Of a DNA stretch of 5,144 bases, positions 1 through 5,144 are shown piece after piece. The stretch covers positions 1 through 5,144 of the forward strand of contig JAEWHZ010000273.1 of the NCBI GenBank assembly GCA_023387585.1, written 5' to 3'. Positions within the stretch are counted from its first letter, which is position 1, and each line of letters opens with the position of its first letter. Both the position numbers and the translations under genes were made by a program. The notes under the pieces are model-generated. The model was not told where the DNA came from, ran no database searches, and saw only the letters and a program-made list of their open reading frames with translations. The DNA is from Pseudomonadota bacterium (GTDB lineage Bacteria > Pseudomonadota > Alphaproteobacteria > Rhizobiales > Devosiaceae).

Positions 1-803
1 GCAAGATGGAGCCGGCGCCCGACCATGGCGAGGAAAGCTATGCCGGCTTCGGGCGGCTGATCGGGCGCAAGGCGCTGATCACGGGCGGGGATTCCGGCAT
101 CGGCCGCGCCACCGCCATCGCCTATGCGCGCGAGGGCGCGGACGTCGCCATCAACTTCCTGCCCTCCGAGAAGGAGGACGCGCAGGACGTGATCAGCCTG
201 ATCGAGAAGGCGGGGGTGCAAGGCTACGCCCTTCCCGGCGATGTGTCGGACGAGGCGTTCTGCGAGGAGCTGGTGCGGCAGGCGGTCGACAAGCTCGGCG
301 GGCTCGACATCCTCGTCATCAATGCCGGCCGCCAGCAGACGCGGGCCTCGATCGAGGAACTGACCTCGGAGGATTTCGACCGGACGGTCAAGACCAATCT
401 CTATGCGCTGCACTGGATCGCGCGCGCCGCCGTGCCGCACCTGCCGCCCGGCGCCTCGGTGATCACCACCGCCTCGATCCAGGCCTATCAGCCGAGCGCG
501 CATCTGCTCGACTATGCCACCACCAAGGCCGGCATCGTCGCCTATACCAAGGCGCTGGCCGAGCAGCTGATCGAGAAAGGCATCCGCGTCAATGCTGTGG
601 CGCCCGGCCCGTTCTGGACCGTCTTGCAGCCGAGCGGCGGGCAGACGCAGGAAAAGGTCGAGAAATTCGGCCAGGACAGCGCCTTCGGCCGCCCCGGCCA
701 GCCGGTCGAGCTGGCCCCGGTCTATGTGCTGCTCGCCTCGCAGGAGGGCAGCTATATCACCGGCGAGGTGTTCGGGGTGACCGGGGGCAAGGGGATCGCC
801 TAG
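1..803 (+). CDS. SDR family NAD(P)-dependent oxidoreductase, 5'-truncated by the window
   Basis: A classical short-chain dehydrogenase/reductase, expected to be a cytoplasmic NAD(P)(H)-dependent oxidoreductase acting on a carbonyl or alcohol of unknown identity. Numbering from the Met at position 6, the Rossmann glycine motif TGGDSGIG is at residues 26-33, the NAG motif at 106-108, and the catalytic tetrad is N131, S157, Y170 and K174 (YATTK), followed by PGP at 200-202. The frame stays open to the left edge, and the codons before that Met fit Gly-Lys. Relatives carry about 20-40 more N-terminal residues ending in a similar GKM-P-PDHGE segment, so the Met is probably internal and the real start is outside the window. 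This lineage (Bacillus YhdF/YhxC-like, from memory) is often described as general-stress related. Cofactor preference is unclear because the end of beta-2 has no diagnostic Asp. The stop TAG lies inside the downstream repeat. It is convergent with the sugar operon, so a shared pathway is not implied. Confidence 0.93.
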   Translation, partial: KMEPAPDHGEESYAGFGRLIGRKALITGGDSGIGRATAIAYAREGADVAINFLPSEKEDAQDVISLIEKAGVQGYALPGDVSDEAFCEELVRQAVDKLGGLDILVINAGRQQTRASIEELTSEDFDRTVKTNLYALHWIARAAVPHLPPGASVITTASIQAYQPSAHLLDYATTKAGIVAYTKALAEQLIEKGIRVNAVAPGPFWTVLQPSGGQTQEKVEKFGQDSAFGRPGQPVELAPVYVLLASQEGSYITGEVFGVTGGKGIA

Positions 804-842
804 AGCATTTCTTGTTCTGATTGAATCAGAACAAGAGCTCTA
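801..842. terminator. Possible hairpin terminator or transcript boundary
   Basis: The stem 810-821/825-836 has 12 uninterrupted pairs and a 3-nt loop. It can be extended by TAGAGC (801-806) pairing with GCTCTA (837-842) across an ATT bulge. It is placed where transcripts of the SDR gene and the sugar operon converge. On the plus strand a T-rich run (846-855) follows, but 9-10 nt beyond the stem instead of directly. On the minus strand no U-tract follows. A canonical intrinsic terminator is therefore not shown; an RNA 3'-end stabiliser or weak bidirectional terminator is as likely. Confidence 0.35.
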
Positions 843-876
843 AGTCTTTGTTTTGGCGCGTTTCCGAACCGCTCTA
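801..876. repeat. 76-bp palindromic intergenic repeat between convergent genes
   Basis: The element begins with TAGAGC at 801-806 and ends with its reverse complement GCTCTA at 871-876; a further GCTCTA sits at 837-842. The left half folds into a perfect 12-bp stem (810-821 with 825-836) around a TGA loop at 822-824. The right half (843-870) is a non-palindromic tail containing TTTGTTTTGGCGCG. The block is clearly more AT-rich than the flanking genes. From memory it matches a family of short repeats found between genes in Rhizobiales genomes; I could not search for other copies, and only one is present here. Its terminal TAG trinucleotides are the stop codons of both neighbouring genes, one on each strand. 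It contains no open frame of its own and would have to be a non-autonomous REP/MITE-like unit. Confidence 0.72.
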
Positions 877-2775
877 AACCCCCTCCCGCCCGACGATCGG
901 CGCCGGTCCGTCCGCGGCGCGCTTCCATGGCGTGTCGTAGCTCGGCGCCTGGGTGAAGCGGCGCATGGCGAGATCGAGCTCGGCCGTGGCGCCGGGCGCC
1001 AGGTCGATCTGGAGGAAGCGCCCGGAGGCCGGGTGGGTCTCGCCGTCGATGGTGGCTGCGGTAAAGCTGTGCTCGGCAAAGGTACCGGCGGCGATGATCA
1101 CTTCGGCCGGCACCGCCGGATCGGTGTTGACCAGCGTCAGCGACACCCCGTCGTCGCGCAAGCCGTGCACCAGGGCCGCAACGCCGGGCGGCAGGCCGGG
1201 GCGGCGCCGGGCGGCATCGAAATAGCGCAGCCGCGCCTGCTGCAAGCCACCGTGATAGACATGCATCGGCCCGCCCAGCGTCAACTGCGTCAGGCCCTCG
1301 ATGATCATCGGCGTGATCTGCTGCCACATATGGATGGTCATCGACTCGCGATAGTGATCCATGGTCAGCGGATCGAACTCGTCGCTGCGATAGGTGGCGA
1401 TCTGGCGGGTGATGGTCTCGAGATCGCTGGACAGGATCTGTTCGGGGTAGTCCGGCCAGTTGCCGCGGATGAACTTGAACCACTGCGCCGTGTTGCCGTT
1501 GAAGCCCATATGCCCGCCGGCCGTGTTGCGGCCATAGGCGGAATAGCGCGGGTCGACCTGATCGAAGATGTCGCCGGCCCAGCCGCGTTCGGCGCGCGCC
1601 GCGTCGGCCTCGTCCATCGAGATGTTCCACAGATAGACGCCGAACATCGGATGCGGATGGCGGAAATCGCGCCAGCCGGCATCGTAATGCCGGTTGGGCA
1701 CCAGCACCCTGCCGTCTTCCTCGCGCCGCAGATCCCACAGCATGTCGAGCTGCGAGCGCAGCAGGTCGAGATGGCGCATCTCGCCGGTGAGCAGCGCCGC
1801 ATTGGTGCCGGAAACGCTCAGCGGCTCGAGCAGCGACACCGAGCCGTGCGGCCAGCGCCAGCCGTAATAGCCGCCCCACCACTTGCCGTCATTGTATTCG
1901 CCGATCTCGCCGGACAGGCCGATATTGTCGGGCGTGATGCCGCCATTGCGCACGGTGCGCTCCTGCCAGGCGGCGAGATAGTCGAGCACCCAGTCGCGAT
2001 ATTTCGCTTCCCCCGTATAGAGGAAGGCATGGGTCATCAGCGCCGTTGCGCCGAGATTGAGCGGCACGTCGCCGCGCGCCTGGCGCTCGTTGATGCGGGC
2101 GAGGATTTGTTCGTAGGTGGCGTCGTCCGACCACGGCGTCTTCATGCCGTATGGGTCGATGCCGGGCAGGTCCTCGAAGGGCGGGAGGTAATTGTCGAGG
2201 ATCTCGCGATGCGTCGACCAGTCCTCTGCGGTCTGGACGTGGCGCGGCCCACGGCTGCCGCTGATCGGCGAGCGGATCAGGCGCCGCCCGGCATCCCAGT
2301 TCAGCGCCTCGGAATCCTCGCCATTGTAGAAGCCGGCGAAGCGGCGCGTGCGCTGGCGATCCTTGGGCACGTCCGGGTCGGCGAGCCCGAAGAAATAGAA
2401 GAAGAGATTGCTCTCCCCGTGATGCATCCAGTCGTAATAGGCGTCGAACTCGCGGTGGATCTGGCCGTATTCGGTCCATTGCCAGGTGATGCCGTCCCAG
2501 ATGGTGCGCGAGCGGCGATAGACCTCTTCGCTGCCGCCCAGCGCATAAAAGAGCGGCATGTTCATGAACCCCTCATAGGGGTCGTCCGAACCGTCCATGC
2601 CCGGCCAGCGGTCGCGCCAGATCAGCGTGCCGTCGGGCCTCGTATAGCGATCCGCGAACTCGATCGCGGCACGGTCGAGCACGTCGAAAATCTGCCGCTC
2701 CAGCAAGGCCCAGCGCGGGATCGGCGCGATGCGCGTCGCCGCGATGCGCGGCAGATTTCCGGCGTTCTTGCTCAC
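874..2775 (-). CDS. Uncharacterised 633-aa protein, probable (alpha/alpha)-toroid carbohydrate-active enzyme
   Basis: I do not recognise an assigned family. The protein is rich in Trp, Tyr, His and acidic clusters typical of sugar-binding clefts: WRDRWPGMDGSDDPYEGF (53-70), EFDAYYDWMHHGES (109-122), GEYNDGKWWGGYYGWRWPHG (292-311), MFGVYLWNISMDEAD (377-391) and GGHMGFNGNTAQWFKF (420-435). Residues about 20-510 look mainly helical, as in six-hairpin glycosidase or polysaccharide-lyase toroids. Residues about 530-605 look like a beta-sandwich appendage. Both fold readings are inference, and no catalytic residue is proven. There is no signal peptide or membrane segment, so it should act in the cytoplasm on imported material. 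The start is GTG: it overlaps the upstream dehydratase stop (GTGA), a GGAAAG lies 11 nt before it, and the next Met is residue 60, inside a likely conserved region. The stop TAG comes from the end of the adjacent repeat, so the last residues may be recently altered. It could be a hydrolase, lyase, epimerase or dehydratase. Confidence 0.8.
   Translation of the reverse strand: MSKNAGNLPRIAATRIAPIPRWALLERQIFDVLDRAAIEFADRYTRPDGTLIWRDRWPGMDGSDDPYEGFMNMPLFYALGGSEEVYRRSRTIWDGITWQWTEYGQIHREFDAYYDWMHHGESNLFFYFFGLADPDVPKDRQRTRRFAGFYNGEDSEALNWDAGRRLIRSPISGSRGPRHVQTAEDWSTHREILDNYLPPFEDLPGIDPYGMKTPWSDDATYEQILARINERQARGDVPLNLGATALMTHAFLYTGEAKYRDWVLDYLAAWQERTVRNGGITPDNIGLSGEIGEYNDGKWWGGYYGWRWPHGSVSLLEPLSVSGTNAALLTGEMRHLDLLRSQLDMLWDLRREEDGRVLVPNRHYDAGWRDFRHPHPMFGVYLWNISMDEADAARAERGWAGDIFDQVDPRYSAYGRNTAGGHMGFNGNTAQWFKFIRGNWPDYPEQILSSDLETITRQIATYRSDEFDPLTMDHYRESMTIHMWQQITPMIIEGLTQLTLGGPMHVYHGGLQQARLRYFDAARRRPGLPPGVAALVHGLRDDGVSLTLVNTDPAVPAEVIIAAGTFAEHSFTAATIDGETHPASGRFLQIDLAPGATAELDLAMRRFTQAPSYDTPWKRAADGPAPIVGREGV
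2772..2775 (-). other. GTGA stop/start overlap
   Basis: On the minus strand the GTG start of the 633-residue protein (2775-2773) overlaps the TGA stop of the enolase-superfamily gene (2774-2772). The candidate Shine-Dalgarno GGAAAG (2792-2787) lies inside the upstream coding sequence. This arrangement usually means translational coupling, and it fixes the unusual GTG start. Confidence 0.65.
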
Positions 2776-3941
2776 TCGTAGACCGTCTTTCCGCTCTCGG
2801 CCTTCTTCAGCCAGTCCCAGTTGACCTGCGTGCCCAGCCCCGGGCCTTCCGGCACCGGCACGCAGCCGTCGCTGTCGATGGCGTCGAGGTCGTCGGAATA
2901 GTCGTCGGCGTGGATCGGGTTCTGCGACTTCCAGCCCGGGACCTTGGGGTGGACGAGGCCGAGTTCATAGTAATTGGTGTTGCGGATCGCGGCCATGCAG
3001 TGGCGCGGCGCGTGGCCGGGGGCGTGGATCTCGATGTCGACGCCGAAGCCTTCGGCGACATGGGCGAGCTTCATCACCCCGGTGATGCCGCCGTCATAAT
3101 CGGTGTCGGCGCGGACGAAATCGGTGCCTTCGGCGATCAGCTGGTCGACGCGCAGCTCCATGCCGCGGATATGCTCGCCCAAGAGGATCGGCGTGTTGAT
3201 GAACTGCTTGAGCTTCTTGTGCGCGTAGGAGGACAGCCCGCCATCCTTGTAGGGGTCCTCGTACCAGAAGAAGCCGGCCTCGTCGCAGGCGCGGCCGACC
3301 TTGAGCGCGTCGCCCCAGTTCTCGTATTCGCAGCCCGGATCGAGCATCAGGTCCATGCCCTCGCCCACCGCCTTGCGGGTGGCGATGACGGCCGCAGCCT
3401 CGCGCGCGATGGGCCCGTTGCCCCAGCCATGGATCTTGTAGGCCTTGTAGCCCATCTCGCGGCACTGCACGGCGAAATCGCCGAAGGCCTCCGGGCTGTC
3501 GAGCCCGCCATTCTCGTCGCCATGATAGGTCGAGGCATAGGCAGGCAGCTTGGTGCGCCAGCCGCCGAGCAATTCGGAAACCGAGGCGCCATAGACCTTG
3601 CCGGCGATATCCCACAGCGCCATGTCGATGGGGCCGAGGCCGAACTTGTCGTTCTTGCGCAGCCCGCGCTTGAGGTCGTTCCAGATCTTCTCGCGCTCGA
3701 GCGCGTTCTTGCCGATCAGATACTGCGCCGCCATCGCCACCTGGGCATAGGACGCGCCGACCCCGCCGGCATAGACGCCGGTGACGCCCGCCGCCGTCTC
3801 GATGGTGAAGACATAGTCGGTGCGCGGCACCGAGGAGCCGTCGAGATAGACGTGGTTGAACCCGTTATAGTCGAAGCCGAGCTGGCGCTGCTCCCACTTG
3901 TACTGGTGAACGCTCAGGCGGGTGATGCGCAGGTCTTTCAT
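2772..3941 (-). CDS. Enolase-superfamily protein, mandelate racemase subgroup, probable acid-sugar dehydratase
   Basis: The protein has 389 residues, normal for the family: an N-terminal capping domain (about 1-125) and a (beta/alpha)7-beta barrel (about 130-375). Barrel landmarks are visible in order: YKIHG with K169-x-H171 on the second strand, metal ligands D201 (MLDPG), E228 (YEDP) and E256 (GEH), then D279 four residues before GGIT (284-287), and H306 (EIHAPGH). D201/E228/E256 match the Mg2+ triad, and D279/H306 match the Asp-His dyad that acts as acid/base in mandelate racemase and many sugar-acid dehydratases. Such enzymes take a proton from the carbon next to a carboxylate and, in most members, eliminate water to give a 2-keto-3-deoxy acid. 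The substrate is not deducible. H171 replaces the second Lys of the common K-x-K motif. The ATG start at 3941 lies 13 bp after the ATPase stop with only a weak GAG-type ribosome site. The gene is coupled to the next one by a GTGA overlap. A racemase or epimerase activity cannot be excluded. Confidence 0.9.
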   Translation of the reverse strand: MKDLRITRLSVHQYKWEQRQLGFDYNGFNHVYLDGSSVPRTDYVFTIETAAGVTGVYAGGVGASYAQVAMAAQYLIGKNALEREKIWNDLKRGLRKNDKFGLGPIDMALWDIAGKVYGASVSELLGGWRTKLPAYASTYHGDENGGLDSPEAFGDFAVQCREMGYKAYKIHGWGNGPIAREAAAVIATRKAVGEGMDLMLDPGCEYENWGDALKVGRACDEAGFFWYEDPYKDGGLSSYAHKKLKQFINTPILLGEHIRGMELRVDQLIAEGTDFVRADTDYDGGITGVMKLAHVAEGFGVDIEIHAPGHAPRHCMAAIRNTNYYELGLVHPKVPGWKSQNPIHADDYSDDLDAIDSDGCVPVPEGPGLGTQVNWDWLKKAESGKTVYE

Positions 3942-3954
3942 TGTGGTCTCGTTT

Positions 3955-5031
3955 TCAGATGCGGTTGCCGGTTTCGGGATCGAACAGATTGATGGCCGGC
4001 GTCTCGACAGACAGCGTCAGCGCCTCGCCGAGCGTAGGGCGGTCGCGCCCGCCGAGCCGGGCGGTCAGCAACTGCCCGCCGACATTGACGATCACCATGG
4101 TGTCGGGGCCGGTAGGCTCGACCACGTCGACCGTGCCGCTCAGCGTGCCGACGCCCTCGCCGCGATGGAAGGTCTCGGGGCGGATGCCGGCGACGACCGG
4201 CTTGCCGATGAAGGATCCGACCTCCTGCTGCATCCCCTCGAGCGACAGCGTGCCGGCCTCGTGACGCAGGGCCAGGACACCGCCCTCCTCGACCAGCGTG
4301 CCGTTCAGAAAGTTCATGGTGGGCGAGCCGATGAAGCCGGCCACGAACATGTTGGCGGGCCGCTCATAGATGGTCTGCGGATCGGCGAGCTGCTGGATGA
4401 TGCCGTCGCGCATCACCGCCACCTTGGTGCCCAGCGTCATCGCCTCGATCTGGTCGTGCGTGACATAGACGATGGTGGTGCCGAGCCGGTCGTGCAGGCG
4501 CTTGATCTCGGTACGCATCTCGACGCGCAGCTTGGCGTCGAGATTGGACAGCGGCTCGTCGAACAGGAACAGCTCGGGATCGCGCACGATGGCGCGGCCC
4601 ATGGCGACGCGCTGGCGCTGCCCGCCCGAGAGCTGGCCCGGCTTGCGCTCCAACAGGTGCTCGATCTGCAACAGCTCGGCGGCCTTGTGGATCGCCGCGT
4701 CGCGCTCGGCGGCGGGCACCTTGCGCATCTCGAGCCCGAAGCCGATGTTCCGCTTCACCGACATGGTCGGATAGAGCGCGTAGGACTGGAACACCATGGC
4801 GATGTTGCGGTCCTTGGGATGCACGTTGTTGACGTTGCGCGGCCCGATCAGCACGTCGCCGCCCGAGCTGGGCTCGAGCCCGGCGATGATGCCGAGCAGC
4901 GTCGACTTCCCGCACCCCGAAGGCCCGAGCAGCACCAGAAAGCCGCCATCGTCGAGCTCGATGTCGATGTTCTTGAGGACCTCGAGCGTGCCGAAGCTCT
5001 TGCGGACGCCCTTGATGGAGAGATTGGCCAT
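3955..5031 (-). CDS. Sugar ABC transporter ATP-binding protein (UgpC/MsmK/MalK type)
   Basis: This is the cytoplasmic ATPase of a carbohydrate-uptake (CUT1-type) ABC importer; a dimer would drive the two permeases. It has 358 residues, usual for the family. The nucleotide-binding domain (about 1-235) shows Walker A GPSGCGKST (36-44), Q-loop Gln82, signature LSGGQRQR (134-141), Walker B LFLFDEP (154-160), D-loop SNLD (162-165) and H-loop His192 (VTHDQIEAM). A TOBE-type regulatory region follows (about 236-358), including AGIRPE at 281-286. All ATPase residues are present, so it should be functional. The ATG start lies 6 bp after the permease stop, with AAGGG 10 nt upstream. Its place between a MalG-type permease and an acid-sugar dehydratase suggests the system feeds that pathway, but ATPases of this group can serve several permeases and do not set substrate specificity. 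A ugpC name would therefore overstate what is known. Confidence 0.96.
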   Translation of the reverse strand: MANLSIKGVRKSFGTLEVLKNIDIELDDGGFLVLLGPSGCGKSTLLGIIAGLEPSSGGDVLIGPRNVNNVHPKDRNIAMVFQSYALYPTMSVKRNIGFGLEMRKVPAAERDAAIHKAAELLQIEHLLERKPGQLSGGQRQRVAMGRAIVRDPELFLFDEPLSNLDAKLRVEMRTEIKRLHDRLGTTIVYVTHDQIEAMTLGTKVAVMRDGIIQQLADPQTIYERPANMFVAGFIGSPTMNFLNGTLVEEGGVLALRHEAGTLSLEGMQQEVGSFIGKPVVAGIRPETFHRGEGVGTLSGTVDVVEPTGPDTMVIVNVGGQLLTARLGGRDRPTLGEALTLSVETPAINLFDPETGNRI

Positions 5032-5037
5032 TGAACG

Positions 5038-5144
5038 TTAACCCTTGACTGCGCCGGCGGTGATGCCCGCGACCATCACGCGCTGCACCAGCGCGAACAG
5101 GACGATGACCGGCAGGATGGAGATCATGCCGCCCGCGGCGAGCA
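5038..5144 (-). CDS. Sugar ABC transporter permease (MalG/UgpE type), C-terminal 34 codons only
   Basis: Reading the minus strand from the right edge in the frame that ends at TAA (5040-5038) gives a hydrophobic stretch, SILPVIVLFALVQR, followed by GITAGAVKG and the stop. A last transmembrane helix, then a short cytoplasmic tail ending in GxTAGAVKG, is the classic C-terminus of carbohydrate ABC permeases of the MalG/UgpE/LacG group (BPD_transp_1, inner membrane). The start and the EAA loop lie outside the window. It directly precedes the ATPase with a 6-bp gap, as is usual in such operons. By analogy, a second permease and a periplasmic binding protein gene should lie further right. Confidence 0.88.
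   Translation of the reverse strand, partial: LAAGGMISILPVIVLFALVQRVMVAGITAGAVKG
5042..5046 (-). promoter_or_regulatory. Probable ribosome binding site of the ABC ATPase gene
   Basis: AAGGG on the minus strand lies 10 nt before the ATG at 5031 and inside the last codons of the permease gene. It is the best Shine-Dalgarno-like match near this start and supports both the chosen start and coupled translation with the permease. Confidence 0.45.

Noticed and set aside
6..8. ATG at position 6 as the true start of the SDR
   Set aside because: The frame is open to the window edge, the preceding codons fit the Gly-Lys-Met segment of longer relatives, and no ribosome binding site can be seen in the 5 bases available.
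800..1882. A 360-codon minus-strand frame overlapping the 633-aa protein gene and running through the repeat
   Set aside because: Arg/Ala-rich translation typical of a shifted frame. It overlaps a better-supported gene and would read across the repeat into the SDR stop.
853..2781. A 642-codon open frame on the plus strand opposite the 633-aa protein gene
   Set aside because: Its codons are in register with the minus-strand codons, so a stop would need TTA, CTA or TCA codons in the real gene; these are rare in GC-rich genomes. The translation is low-complexity in Ala, Arg, Val and Gly with no recognisable domain, and the minus-strand protein has coherent motifs.
3942..3954. A promoter in the gap between the ATPase and the enolase-superfamily gene
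   Set aside because: Only 13 bp, with no room for -35/-10 elements and no palindrome; simple co-transcription explains it.
2910..3992. A 360-codon plus-strand open frame opposite the enolase-superfamily gene
   Set aside because: Same in-register antisense effect. The minus strand encodes a clear enolase-superfamily protein with all metal ligands.
3922..5034. A 370-codon plus-strand open frame opposite the ABC ATPase gene
   Set aside because: Antisense shadow of a gene with every ABC ATPase motif; its own translation shows no domain.

Overview
This is a GC-rich, densely coding window. It looks like an alphaproteobacterium, most likely of the Hyphomicrobiales/Rhizobiales (Devosia-, Pelagibacterium- or Mesorhizobium-like). 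That rests on base composition, the sugar ABC-transporter/acid-sugar dehydratase arrangement, and a palindromic intergenic repeat that I recall, without a search, from that order. The genus is not determined.

Layout from left to right. Positions 1-803 (+) hold most of a short-chain dehydrogenase/reductase whose true N-terminus lies left of the window. Positions 801-876 hold a 76-bp palindromic repeat with TAGAGC/GCTCTA ends. Everything to its right is one leftward operon. In transcription order it is: the last 34 codons of a MalG-type sugar permease (5144-5038), a UgpC/MsmK-type ABC ATPase (5031-3955), a mandelate-racemase-subgroup enolase-superfamily protein (3941-2772), and a 633-residue protein without an assigned family that resembles an (alpha/alpha)-toroid carbohydrate-active enzyme (2775-874). 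The gaps are 6 bp, 13 bp and a 4-bp GTGA stop/start overlap, so co-transcription is very likely. The operon promoter and the remaining transporter genes must lie to the right of the window.

How it may work together (inference): the ABC system imports a sugar, oligosaccharide or sugar acid. The 633-residue protein has no visible signal peptide and would act on it in the cytoplasm. The enolase-superfamily enzyme would dehydrate or otherwise process a sugar acid through a metal-stabilised enolate. The substrate cannot be read from the sequence. The convergent SDR belongs to a lineage often tied to general stress and need not belong to the pathway.

The most notable points are the tight pairing of the unassigned toroid-like protein with an acid-sugar dehydratase that has a K-x-H in place of the usual K-x-K, and the repeat whose two ends supply the stop codons of both convergent genes. 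There is no gene-free stretch longer than 300 bases. I saw no tRNA, rRNA, CRISPR array or transposase gene.
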